A stretch of DNA of 64,000 nt from Rosa chinensis. Taxonomy: Eukaryota; Streptophyta; Magnoliopsida; Rosales; Rosaceae. Positions 13,901 to 25,119 of this stretch are shown in pieces. Location of the stretch: the NCBI RefSeq assembly GCF_002994745.2, contig NC_037089.1:1983001-2047000 (forward strand), read 5' to 3'. Under the pieces are notes generated by a model. It had not been told where the DNA came from, did no database searches, and saw only the letters and a list, made by a program, of their open reading frames with translations. Position 1 is the stretch's first letter. Each line of letters opens with the position of its first letter. A program made the position numbers and the translations under genes.

Positions 13901-15008
13901 TCGTGTTTTTCCTTCTGTGTTTCCACCCAATCCCTTATTTACAAGTCCACAATGTCTTTTATAATTCTTCCATTAACATTAGTTCATATACCAAAGCATT
14001 CGTAGTCTTTGTATCAAATGCATCATTCCCTTTCCACAGAACCTACATAAAATGATTTTTCCCACAGATATAAATTCTACCCTACAACCAAACCCACATG
14101 GCAATACATCCCTCACGCCTAAGCTTAAAGCCAAAAGCTTAAACTTACCAGCAGCATATGTTGACCCCAAAATCTATAACTCGGGAACAACTACTTAAAC
14201 CTCGCAGATACTAATGCATATATTGCCGTCACAATAACAAAACAAACACAAATGCACATGTGGATGCTTGTCTGTAAACGTAAACCAAAAGTAAAAACTA
14301 ACCTGATAGCCATACATATCACCCGCATTCACCCTCGCACCCTCTTGGAGTAATAGCTCCGCAACCTGGATAGCACCCCGCACTGCACTCCAGTGCAATG
14401 CCGTCTGCCCCGCATGGTCCTTCGCATTCACATCTCCTCCATGCTGCCATTTAAGAAACACATAACAACCCGGTGTCACCTTACATTTCTTCCCTTCCAA
14501 ACAATAGACACTAACAACGGTAAAAAAGAAAAAAAATCGGCACGAAACAAACCCAACAGCGAAAACTACCTACTATCAATCCCCAAAATCCTAAATGTCA
14601 AAAAAGGTAACATCTTTAATCAACTAAGTAGCATCGAAAGCTTCATATTCATTCATCCAAATCTCAAATTTTCGAGCTTGATCAGAAGAGAGAGTGAAGA
14701 ACAACCTCTATAATATACTGGGCGGCGGCAGTTCGGTTGTTAAGGGCGGCCCACTGGAGCGCGTAGTAGCCCAGCCCATCGGTCTCGGAAACCGAGCAAC
14801 CCTCACACTCCACCAATCTCTGAAGCTTCTCCAAATCGCCGTAGGCCGCCGCCGTGTACACGTCGTTTCGCAGACTCTCCTCCCCAATCCCATTGGTTTC
14901 TCCGCCGCCCGAATTGACCGAACCGGCTACCGCCGCCGCCGCCGCCGATTCGTGATCGCCGCGGGTTTGGACCTCGTCGTCCTCGACGACCTCGATCTCC
15001 GACGACAT
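9554..15008 (-). CDS. TIP1: Ankyrin-repeat DHHC protein S-acyltransferase (TIP1/PAT24-like)
   Basis: Thirteen exons, 5' to 3': 15008-14706, 14443-14303, 13531-13419, 12913-12834, 12749-12586, 12145-12007, 11914-11815, 11518-11461, 11254-11177, 11081-10983, 10619-10541, 10432-10284, 9955-9554. They join in phase to 634 residues, close to Arabidopsis TIP1 (about 620). The start gives MSSEIEVV, as in TIP1. Order: acidic/Ala-rich N-terminus; ankyrin repeats (about 50-260, with several TPLHWAA-type motifs); paired membrane segments (about 290-345); cysteine-rich DHHC domain with the catalytic DHHC at about 413-416; two further membrane segments; and a His/Asn-rich tail ending near a GLGLGLGRN motif. 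The family palmitoylates target proteins via an acyl-enzyme cysteine at Golgi/endomembranes; TIP1 is needed for cell and root-hair growth in Arabidopsis. No disruptions seen. Confidence 0.95.
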
Positions 15009-16281
15009 TTGAAACCCCAAAAAAGTCGTTGGCTTTGGTTTCTGTGAAGGATCAAGTCCGCATTTGGGGTTGGTTGACCGTTAATCTGCAATAAAGGGGG
15101 ATGGAAGATTCTGAGGGATTTCGATTTCTAGGGTTTTTCTACGAAGCCGGCCATGGTTGACTGGGAAGAAAGAAAGGGATTTCACAATAGAAAAGCCAAA
15201 AGATTTGCCTATGGATTATCAGTACTAGGCCAAATTTCTCAGCTTTTTTGGCTCCTCTTCTTAATCTTAAGGCTCTGTTTGGGGGGGTCTCCAGCTTTCT
15301 ACATTTTCCCACTAATTATATATTTTTTAATATTACAATTACAATTACTATTTTTTTTTTTTTTCATTGTTATGTTAGCAAGTTGATCAGATAACGCATC
15401 CATACCGTCAGTATTAGGAGCGAAGGTATTCCAGTAAACTTAGATTAATTCTTCGCCACAGCAAGTGCATGAATCTGAAAATTCTTCAAATTTGCTGATT
15501 ACAGGCTGATGGAAATTAGAATTCAAACACTGAACATAGAAGTTTCATGATAGGTCTCTCGACCGATATTACCACAACATGTGGTTTTAACTACTGTGTT
15601 TTTTAGCGTTATTGAAACTAATTTTAGAGTTATCATCACAATTTATATGGTTCACATTCCAGATCTTGATCTGATTTCGCTGGATTAATCATGGGTTACC
15701 ATCCTCCATACTACAGGTGGTGCCCCCATTTGAAAATTCAAATCTTTCATTGAAGTCATGGCCCTAATATTTAATGCAGTGATGTTTCATAAACAAACGA
15801 AAATAAAGTTGACTTGAAGTCTTCAGCTTGAGACTTTTTAAATAAAAAAATTTAATATTTTTGAAAATCAAACTTACAATCGAGTGTTTTTTATTATCGT
15901 TGATTTATGGGATGAAAGTGTGTTTCTTTGAAGAATTAAACATGCCCAATCAATGGATTCAATGTTCTCCCTTATCAAAAGCTTCATATTTTTTTTTCCA
16001 AACTTACGCTTAGAGACGACACATGTTTCAATTGATTTAACGCTAGACTCAATGGCTAATGTTGGTAGGGTTCACGCCAAACTTACTCGTTGTATATGTG
16101 ACTGGCTAGTGTGAGATTGAATAAAGGATAGAGTCATATAAAGCAAATCACTTTGAACTAGGAAACATTCTTACTTATCCAAACCAAAAGGACGTATCAA
16201 AAGGAAAATCCCAAATAAACTGTTAAAGAATACCTAAAGTTAAACTTTTTACTAATGATAAACTAGAGTAATTGCATATCA
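15009..16281. other. Spacer upstream of the TIP1-like gene
   Basis: Contains the probable 5' leader and promoter of the minus-strand TIP1-like gene (first few hundred bases) and then AT-rich sequence. Nothing else could be supported. A short + frame at 15153-15386 has low-complexity composition and no homology that I recognise. Confidence 0.45.
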
Positions 16282-16521
16282 TTATTCTAATACAATGGCT
16301 GCTAATGCTGCTTGCTTTGTTTGTCTTTGGTGCTGGTAGTGGGCACTGTTCATGCAACACAGGATAGACCTATAGAAGGAAGAAGTGGCCGGCCGGCTGA
16401 ACACAGTCAAGGCACAATCTTGAACAGATTGTTGCGTATATGGCACTGCAACAATCTTTCCCAACGGGAAACTTGTGACGCAAGAACAATGGAATTCATG
16501 CAATTTCTCTTGGCTTACTAG
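16282..16521 (-). pseudogene. Decayed prolamin-like (ECA1-family) fragment
   Basis: Minus-strand translations contain a piece of the prolamin-like cysteine framework: a VGKDCCSAI block and, in another frame, a downstream Cys, FF and Cys. The register changes between them, so no intact reading frame spans the domain, and no signal peptide is found upstream. It resembles the better preserved relic at 16995-17355 and the intact genes near 28.4 and 30.7 kb. The match is weak and short. Confidence 0.4.
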
Positions 16522-16994
16522 TGCAGCTCAATTAGGGTTTCTTTGATGAACATGTTCATGCTGCTGCAGCCTTACCTAGCATCATTGTCATCGGAAGTTA
16601 CTTAATGGCTTAATGCAATAGATGTGATAAGCCTGCCATAATCTCACGCAAAGCATTTGCATGGACTTGGATTTCGATCACAAGTACTATATATAATACA
16701 AATGAATGCGCCAATACTCCTATTGTAATACGTGTTCAGTTAGCAGCCTGCATAATAAAATGTGTAGGATCGAAGAATATGAAGGCAGAGATTACCAACC
16801 ACGTCAAAACAAATAAGGAAAGAGATTAACAACACAACTAAGCAGAAGATCGATTTGATTACTAATTGATAAACATACGCAAATGGAGAAAACAAACCTA
16901 ACTGCTGATATGATCCTAAAACCAAAGAGCAAGAAAACAAAAGAAGCCCTAAAAGTCTAGCCCTATTGACCTAAACTCGAGCATGAACACTTTC
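16522..16994. other. Spacer between two prolamin-like relics
   Basis: AT-rich; no supported feature. Confidence 0.4.
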
Positions 16995-17355
16995 TTATGC
17001 TTTGTTTGAGCAATGTTTCTTCAGCAACATAATGTAGAAAGGGTTGTTGAACTTGCTGAGTACAGTGGATGCACAATCGTCGTCAGCATCGGTGATGGCC
17101 CTGCAACAAGCTTCTCCAATGGCCAATTTATGGCTAAAATAAGCTGTGTAAATCTCATGGATGCATGCAAGTTCGATCAGCAGAATAGAAAGATGCAATT
17201 AATGCAGTTCTGGAAATTCCGTGGCGGGTAATACGGTAATACCATGGCCTCGGGGGGGCTGGTTTCGAATTCGGTGGTCCGGCTGCAGCCAAGCCTTGTC
17301 CGAAGGCAGGGAAAACAAGCAAGACCAGCAATGCAACAGCTCCTTTCTTCATCAT
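16995..17355 (-). pseudogene. Prolamin-like (ECA1-family) secreted-peptide pseudogene
   Basis: The minus strand starts with MMKKGAVALLVLLVFPAFG, a good signal peptide followed by a Pro-rich stretch. The cysteine core appears further on: NFQNC in a second frame, then IHEIYTAYF, IGEACCRAI and a C-terminal L.KKHCS in a third frame, ending at a stop at 16995. Two net frameshifts fall within about 60 bases between the signal peptide and the core. Intact relatives in this window are intronless, so an intron is an unlikely explanation. The family comprises small secreted cysteine-rich proteins, some (EC1) acting in gamete interactions; this copy is probably non-functional. Confidence 0.65.
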
Positions 17356-18210
17356 CTCTGCTTAGTAAGTAAGAAGCCAAAACTTTAAGTTCTTTTACTT
17401 GCAAACGATGTGAAATGAGATGCTTGGTTGTTAAGTTTGTGGGGACTATATGTAGGCGCATGGAGAGGAGGACTGATTAATTGGTTCCAAATTCACAAGA
17501 TAAATTGAGTTGTTATCCAAGATATCAATCATTATCGAGTAGAGATAAGAAGTGATGAAGTATACGAAAGTTCGTGCTTATTATCAGGACAAAGCAAAAT
17601 TATGTTGGGACTTCGAAGTTCAGCAGAGTTGGTACCCAAAAGAGCAATTTTAGATAAGGCTGACTGTCCCAGTCCCTTATAAACAATATGTAATTGTGAA
17701 TTATAATAATTACTATTATTTGGGGATATTTACCATCAAGTTTTTATTTTACCGGCGACAAGTTTCAACTGAGGCAGTGATGGCAAGTTGGCAACGTTTT
17801 CAGCAGATTAAATAAGCCACCTATTATCGGGAATTCTTAGCGCGTCGACAGTTCACATATTTTTTAAGAAGGGGTCGAGAGGAGAATGAAACATTAGAGC
17901 GAGAATGTGGGGATGGCTTTGCTAGAACACTTGTTACCAATGCCTATTCAGGTCCATAAAAAAAGTCGAATAGGAAGGTAATAACCATCGAACACATCAG
18001 AAGAATGTTAATAACACTACATCAAAGAGGTCTACTAATTTCATAAGAGTGAACTGCAGGTACCATAGATAATCAATGACATAAGAGGATTCATCGAGAA
18101 CAAGGATAACAATTTCTACACTAGCAAACCGACACACTAAACTCAAATCACTACTCCATAACTCTGACCTAAAGCAGAATGAAACTAGGACACAGGATAC
18201 AGCCTACTTC
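17356..18210. other. Intergenic spacer
   Basis: No exons supported. The right end (about 18000-18210) is the probable 3' UTR of the minus-strand acidic-protein gene. Confidence 0.45.
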
Positions 18211-20026
18211 TCACTTCCTCTTTTTAGCAGGAGGCTGCGGAACCTCCTCCTCCTCTTCTTCCTCTTCTTCATCCTCTGCATCCTCATCTTCATCATCGTC
18301 AGCATCATCATCATCCTCGTCCTCGTCATCATCATCATCACTTCCTCCATTACCATTGGCTTCAGGTTCATCCTCAGGATCTGCATCTTCCCCTTCTTCG
18401 CCTGAGAAGTCCTCATCTCCTGCATCGTCTTCCTCCTCAGGCACATCATCATCATCATCATCTTCCTCGTCATCTTCTGTGTCACTGGCATCTTTGTTTT
18501 CCGGACCAGGTTTTTCCAATTTGAATAGTTCTTCAAAAGGAAAGCTGCAGAAGGGAGCAACACTAACCCACTCAATTGAATTTACCCTCAAAGGCCAAAA
18601 GTGCAAGTACAGGATGGACAAAATAAGATTTCTATTACCTTCCGGCGACTGCAGCTAATTTTGGCGACACATTGATATCATTCATCAGCGATCCAGTCTG
18701 AAATAACCTCAAGAAATGTTAGTGACATAGTAGAAAGATCAACAACTATTAGATTGCTTTCCATTTTCTCATATACTCCCATGGAGACCCTAATCTAAAC
18801 AACTTGGGCTTTCAAATACATGTTAATCAGACATATAAACTGTACAAGGAAACATTTTCATGAATTGCTTTCAATAGTAAATAAGATACAGAGCCGCAAG
18901 AAAAAAATGGTGTTGGAAATCAGGTTTGAAGATACAGCACATTATGTGGCAGGGAATAGCCGGTAAAACACCAAAACTTGATCAACGACAAAATAAAGAA
19001 TAACATAAAAAAACATCAACACTAGGCTTACATCACTCAAGAATGTAATCAAACAAATAAACTTTAGCTCTGAACTACAACTACCAACTCTAGTACTAAA
19101 CCTAGCCATATACAAATAGACATGTAGGGACCAAGTGGCTGATGTTCATTCAATATCTGCGAAGCTGAGACGGCAACACCATTTGCTACTAAATTTCTAA
19201 GATTTAGAAAAGAAAAGGGTGCAATATCTTTCAATAACATTATGAACTTGAAGAAAACAGGGTGTCAGACAAAGATTAAAAACAATATTGCAAAACCGAA
19301 GCAAATCTAGAAACCAAGGGCAGTAGGACCTCCAAAGCAAAACGACCAGGAATTAGTACTAATCAGTAACAAACACCAAAGAACAACTCTTATATCAGCA
19401 CAACTGTTTCAACAAGCAAGAAGAAATCAAAACTCATTTGAACCGTACTCAACTTATGCATATATGATACAAGGATGTACAGAAGACCCCACATTCTTCA
19501 GCACAGTTTTGAAATAGTAGAGGTATTAAACAACACTCAACCCTGGAAGCCCCAGAAACAAATTGTCTCAAATCACTCCAGAAATCTACAGATCAAGGTA
19601 GTCCACATTCTACAAAACTCCCATAGTTCAGCAAAGCCCTGCTATTCCCAAACAACCAAATCCACAAATCCCACCCCTTAAGCTTACTAAAACCCAATTT
19701 TCAGAGCATAAATCCCTAATTACACTACCACAATCCCTAACTCCAAAAACAAAAGTTCAGTACTAAGCACAAGATTTCAAACAGCAAAATCCCAACAAAA
19801 AGCATGAACCTTTAACACTCCAACCCTCACACCCAAGTCAAAATCCACCTCAAAAACCAAAAATCACAACAAAAAAGAGCAACATTTACAGAGATTAGAT
19901 GCTATATACCGCCAAGAGCAACAGAGCAAGAGAGTTGTGAGCAGCAAGAACAGTGTTGACCACCATAGCTTCCAAAACAGAGCCGACCCAGAAGCTGTTT
20001 CTCTCAGAGGAGCACAAAGCCTCCAT
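18211..20026 (-). CDS. Small highly acidic protein with C-terminal basic nuclear-localisation-like tail
   Basis: Three exons, 20026-19910, 18697-18639 and 18544-18211, join in phase to 169 residues. The start is the ATG that opens MEALCSSERNSFW. Residues 1 to about 65 are of normal composition and include a hydrophobic stretch (VVNTVLAAHNSLALLLLA). A short FEELFKLEKPGPENKDAS segment follows, and then about 85 residues almost entirely Asp/Glu with Gly/Ala/Pro, ending in PPAKKRK. The acidic run and the basic tail suggest a nuclear, histone- or chromatin-associated role. Databases tend to label such plant proteins prostatic-spermine-binding-like or VHS3-like from the acidic tract alone, so those names carry no functional weight. 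Function unknown. The long Ser-rich frame on the opposite strand is its antisense shadow. Confidence 0.8.
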
Positions 20027-20520
20027 CTTTTGAGCTCAGAAGCACAACCCACAATGCAAAAATCTCAAAGGTGATAGACAGTGTGTGAAGGGTTTTCTGG
20101 GTTTGGGGCTAAAAGGGTTTGGTCCGGTTAGGGTGAACCAATGTGGGGTTTGGGTCCGGTTAGGGTCTTGTGAATTAATTATTTACTTGCTATTGCCACC
20201 TCTAGTTATTTTGCGTCCACACCCCACAGTGCAAATAGGTAAGGGAAGGTTCTTAAGTCCTTATTGTAAATGTGGTGGCAGTAGTAAAAACTGTCGTGGT
20301 TATAGTGTTCTTATTGTTTGGGCAATTTTGGAAAATCTTGGGGATCTTGGACCACCTACATGATAATCCACTTTTGGAAAATTATTGAACTTTTATTTTC
20401 TTTCTAAATACAATATTAGATGCTTGACACAAGTCATGACTCATGAACATGTATCATCATTGGTTATCATTTGGTTTGATTTCATGAGATGCTCGATGTA
20501 TCTAGTCCCTTTTTGAATAT
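20027..20520. other. Promoter side of the acidic-protein gene and spacer
   Basis: Short 5' leader of the minus-strand gene followed by non-coding DNA. No core promoter element stands out. Confidence 0.4.
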
Positions 20521-20967
20521 TTTTTAATAAGGTTATTATCACAAATGGTACCTGAACTTATCTTCTATTTTATCGATGGTACCTGAACTTCAATTTTGAT
20601 CACAACTAGTACCAGAATTTTTCGACTTCATTTTAAATGATACCTAAGGCCATCTTTGGTCACTATTCCGGCCAAAAAAACCAAATCTAAAAAAAAAAAA
20701 AAAAAAAATTCAAGTTCAAGGCAAGTCTATTACCAAAAAATCCTCACTATATATGATCACAACCCTTGAAATCATAAAAAAATCATCACTATGATCGCCT
20801 CACAACGGCATGTTAGTCGGAATATTGACCGGAGGTGGCTCTAAGTACCATTTAAAATGAAATCAAAAAGTTCGGGTACTGGTTGTGATCAAAATTGAAG
20901 TTCAGGTACCATCGATAAGATTGATGTATAGTTCAGGTACCATTTGTGATAATAACCCTTTTTAATA
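20521..20967. mobile_element. Long-TIR MITE, Mutator-like, with 9-bp target duplication
   Basis: The element (20530-20958, 429 bp) begins AGGTTATTATCACAAATGG and ends in the inverted complement CCATTTGTGATAATAACCC. The inverted arms extend imperfectly for about 150 bp and meet around an A-rich centre. TTTTTAATA flanks it on both sides (20521-20529 and 20959-20967). A 9-bp duplication with long arms and no coding capacity points to a MULE-derived MITE; the AT-rich target makes the duplication slightly less compelling. Confidence 0.78.
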
Positions 20968-21049
20968 TGTTACAATTTTGGGTTTCCAAATTTTAAAGGG
21001 ATATATTAGATATGTTGGAGATTGATACATTAATTGCAATGCAAGATAA

Positions 21050-21398
21050 AACCTAGCGCAGTCTAGGGTTGAGAGCGAGGCTAGGGTTTCATCCACCTTT
21101 GAAATTTCGACATCGTGATGGCAAAAGCTATGGTGGCAAGATTGGCAGCAGTGCTGGCCTTATCGGACTAGGAGGTGGTGGACTTTAGTGATGTAGGAGC
21201 GGCGGCAGTAACTGGTACTTCTTTTTTTTACCTGGTCGGGAGGATGATAATGAGCAAGGCAGGGAATGAGAAGGGCTTCTCAGCCGTCTGGGGTTTACAG
21301 GATCGACTATCGATCAGAACCTTAGAAGATGATGGGTTTTTGTTTCGTTTTCAACAGGGGGAAAATTGTCAGTGCATCCTTCATGGTGACCGGTCCGG

Positions 21399-21436
<38 letters not shown>
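21050..21436 (+). mobile_element. Truncated LINE/retroelement ORF1 (DUF4283-like) ending in a poly-A tract
   Basis: A GC-richer block starting around the ACCTAGCGCAGTCTAGGG motif contains an ATG (about 21118) encoding MAKAMVARLAAVLALSD. An in-frame TAG follows, and the frame then continues to GFSAVWGLQDRLSIRTLEDD and GFLFRFQQGENCQCILHGD. The latter resembles the DUF4283 region of plant LINE/gag-like ORF1 proteins. The sequence runs straight into about 38 A residues (21399-21436). No target duplication could be found. A retrotransposed and truncated copy is the simplest reading. Confidence 0.6.
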
Positions 21437-21438
<2 letters not shown>

Positions 21439-22442
21439 ACATAACTTTGGGTAGTTTCTTACTTTTTTTGTGAAAGATAACCTGTGTAATGTTAACGAGG
21501 CAACAATTCTCCCTTCCTCAAATGTGAAAAAGTTTTTGTCTAGGAGATTAAAAAAAGGATATTTTTGTCTAGTGGATCTTGAAGCCTTCTCAGAATGATA
21601 TACGAGAGAATACAAGAACAATAGAAAGCAAAGTATAAACAAGGTGATATGCTTGTTGGGTGATTCAAGGAGTTCAAGACTTTCTGCTCAACTGGCTATC
21701 TCTGCGAGCTGATAATGACAAGGGTATAGTAATTTCAAAATCTCAATTTTGGAGATCAAAAGAGTCTGAGACTGATCAATGATCGCATGATAACATCGAA
21801 ATGAAGCTAAAGGTGTACTTAATCTTCACTAATAAAAAAAACCATATGAATTCACCAAGTAAAATCATCATTGGACCTCAGGTTATCAATCTTAATCTGA
21901 CAATGGTAAGAGCAATCACAAACACCAAATCAACCACAATACACATCCACAATCCCATTCGATAAAATCAGAAGCCTCCAGCCTAAATCACTTCAAATTC
22001 AAAACACATTTGATCCCACAACCACACTGCCCAGCACATCAAGTCATCAACAGAAGCTCACTCAATTGCATCAAAACCAGAACTCAACATAGAAACCAGA
22101 ATTGAAATGCAATCCGAATCAACTCATTTGAACATGATCACTAAAACAACATCCCACTAAAAACAGTATTCAAACACATAAGCCCAACACATAATCCTAC
22201 CACAACATTCACTATATCTAGAAACTTCATTTGAACACGATCACTAAAACAACATGCCTTAAAAACAGTAACCATTCAAACACATAATAATCCTACCACA
22301 CAATGCACCAAATCTAAAAACTTTATTAAACCAAATTGCACTATATAAAAACGTCAAACAATCCAAGTTCTTCACAGAACCGACATTGTAGAAGAAGCAT
22401 TAGAGCACACAATTACATCAGAAAATTCACCGCATTGAATCC
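21437..22442. other. Spacer downstream of the TTM3-like gene
   Basis: Unremarkable AT-rich sequence; the right part is A/C-rich and likely includes the 3' UTR of the minus-strand TTM3-like gene. A short direct repeat (variants of CATTTGAACACGATCACTAAAACAAC near 22125, 22225) is visible. Confidence 0.4.
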
Positions 22443-23063
22443 CTAAGGCAGCTTCCCAGCTCGAAAAGTCGCAAACTTGGACACTTCAGAATACGAATAC
22501 CTCACCCCATTTTCCTTCAAGAACTCCTCAAGCTTCTCCTTAGCCCCATCAGGATCAGCGCTCTCACACTCAATCTCATAACAAGTTCCAAACTCATACC
22601 TAGTCTCATCCACCTCCAATTTCAACCCTTTCCAATCATACACATCCCTCACATTCCCAAACCCCCCCATCCCCACAAACCCTAAAACCCCAAACTCCTC
22701 CCTCACCCTCCTCAAAACCCTAGACTCCGCCGCCATCATCTTCTCCGGCTCGGCGGCGCACTCCCGCCCCACCGCCGGGTCCATCTCCTCCTCGTCCTCC
22801 TCCACCCGGCTCACGCCGTCGACCAGCACCGCCTTCGCCTTCAGCGTCACGGCGCAGAGAGGGCTCCGGTCGGAGAAGCGTAGCCGGAGCACGGCCCGGC
22901 GCGCCGAGAGCTCGGACTTGGAGCCGTCGAAGAAGAGATTCTCCTGGCGGTGGGTGCCGAGGTGGAAAGGCGCTAGAAGAGCGGTGACCTGGCCGTGGGC
23001 GGCGGCGTCCGGCAGCCGCAGCTTGACCTCGACCTCCATTAGGGCTTTGGAGGTGTGAGACAT
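22443..23063 (-). CDS. TTM3: Triphosphate tunnel metalloenzyme 3-like (CYTH domain)
   Basis: An intronless 206-residue frame with codon use and GC content typical of a plant gene. It opens [17 protein letters not shown]; the EVEVK matches the EXEXK metal/phosphate-binding signature of CYTH enzymes. It continues through FFDG...[10 protein letters not shown], a TLKAK block, [38 protein letters not shown] and a C-terminal [10 protein letters not shown]. This layout matches Arabidopsis TTM3 (At2g11890). The family forms a beta-barrel tunnel that hydrolyses inorganic triphosphate with divalent cations. The Met at residue 9 (23039) corresponds to the Arabidopsis start and may be the true initiator; the upstream Met is in frame and cannot be excluded. 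Confidence 0.93.
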   Translation of the reverse strand: MSHTSKALMEVEVKLRLPDAAAHGQVTALLAPFHLGTHRQENLFFDGSKSELSARRAVLRLRFSDRSPLCAVTLKAKAVLVDGVSRVEEDEEEMDPAVGRECAAEPEKMMAAESRVLRRVREEFGVLGFVGMGGFGNVRDVYDWKGLKLEVDETRYEFGTCYEIECESADPDGAKEKLEEFLKENGVRYSYSEVSKFATFRAGKLP

Positions 23064-23825
23064 TTTTAATTTCCGATGATGCGGTGCGTTTTGGAGGAGG
23101 GGTCTTTGGAGCGGTCGAGGTGGCTGAGGACGGTGGAGGCGGCGGTGGTTGTGGCGGCGGCGCGTTGACGAGCTTCTTCGAGTTCTTCTTTGTCTTCGAT
23201 TTTGAGTTCGATCTTGGTTGGTTTGCGTCTCAGCATTTCTGCTCTTTCATATCACTTCTTCACTTCCTCCTCTGATATTTTTGAGCTTTTGGATTATATC
23301 ACCTTTTAATCTTTTATTGGGCCTAACGGCCCTAACCCTTATGTCGGTATCGGGCGTATGCGAGACGAGGAGTATTTATTCAAATATGAAATAAGTAAAT
23401 TATAGAGAGAGGGAAAATTATACTAAGGAGGGTGTATTCAATCTAGATTTTAAATAATTTTGTCTGATTTTTTATAATTTATGGATTCTCGTGAATTCTG
23501 TAGAATCCACGGATTGTTTTAATTCTATACGGATTTGAATAGATTCTAATGTATTGTATTAGCAAGATTTGTTTAGATTTTAATAAGTGCATGGATTGTC
23601 CTTATAACAATAATATAATAAAGACCAAAATATGTACTATGTAATCTATGATTCTGCCATGTTACTCTATATGTGTCTTAAAGAGAAGTTCCGTTGTTTA
23701 AGGTGAGGGTTAAAACAAGTATCATCATCATTGTGCTCTACAGCTAGCTTCAACTCAGCACACTCGTAGTTAATTGCCTTCTTCTGTAACATCTAACTCA
23801 CATGCTTGCTCCTTTACCCACTCAG
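23064..23825. other. TTM3-like promoter and AT-rich spacer
   Basis: The first 200 bases are GGN-rich and form the upstream flank of the TTM3-like gene. Around 23430-23600 is an AT-rich stretch with a small palindrome (GGATTCTCGTGAATTCTGTAGAATCC region) starting with GGGTGTATTCAAT, which resembles a MITE end. No partner end was found. Confidence 0.4.
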
Positions 23826-24420
<595 letters not shown>

Positions 24421-24563
24421 AGATAGAGTGGCATGCTTTTAATTTTATAATGAAAGCTCGTCTAAAATAGTCTTTTTACTTTTAAATGGGTTAAAGTGGG
24501 CACAATAATCTCATACTGGACTTATTTACCTAAATTTGGTCATTTGGTCAAGGACCCTAATTA

Positions 24564-24765
24564 AAAAGTGAGAGATGAAATTAGTTGTCCCAAATTTCTG
24601 TGTCTCAATTCTGTCCCCTCAACATGATTGGTTCACAGAGATTAAAAAATAGAACAAAAGATTAAGAAAATATTTTTTTTAATCTCTGTGAACCAGTACC
24701 AATCATGTTGAAGGGATAGAATTATGATAGAATAATGGGGACAACTGATTTCATCCCAAAAGTGA
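24564..24765. mobile_element. Foldback MITE (hAT-type), 186 bp, with 8-bp target duplication
   Basis: AAAAGTGA is present at 24564-24571 and 24758-24765. Between them the ends GAGATGAAATTAGTTGTCCC and GGGGACAACTGATTTCATCCC are near-perfect inverted complements. The arms continue inwards (TCTGTGAACCA and TGGTTCACAGA). The element could fold into one long hairpin. An 8-bp duplication suits hAT-derived MITEs. Confidence 0.75.
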
Positions 24766-25119
24766 TAGTCATGATATGATGAGTTGAGAGCTTTGGCTAT
24801 AGATCATAGGGGTGCGCATAATCATATATTATGACTTTTTTTGTTTTTTTTGAGAGGTAATAATATGTTATGACTTATATTCAAATAAGGTAATCATCTC
24901 CTTTGCGCTTGTTTGTCGTAATAAATTTCTCCTCAAGTATCAATCATATTTTGTTGCAGACTACTGGTAAATATATATGATTCTGCTCTACATAAGCAAT
25001 GCTTCAAAACTTAGTTGTATACAACTTTAATATCTATAAATTATAACCGACAAAATATTGGATATACGTACCCTTTCCTGCACTTGGTGGTCGTCGCGTC
25101 GATCATAATAACATGGATC
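24766..25119. other. AT-rich spacer
   Basis: No feature supported. Confidence 0.4.

Noticed and set aside
14694..15047. 117-residue + strand frame
   Set aside because: Opposite strand of GC-rich TIP1-like exon 1.
16740..16940. Hydrophobic 66-residue frame on the minus strand
   Set aside because: AT-rich spacer composition; no start context, homologue or splice support.
18179..18658. Long + strand frame encoding a poly-Ser protein
   Set aside because: Antisense shadow of the Asp/Glu-rich exon (GAT/GAA repeats read as TCA/TCC/TTC).
23430..23600. Possible MITE starting GGGTGTATTCAAT
   Set aside because: No inverse end (ATTGAATACACCC) was found downstream, so only noted as spacer content.
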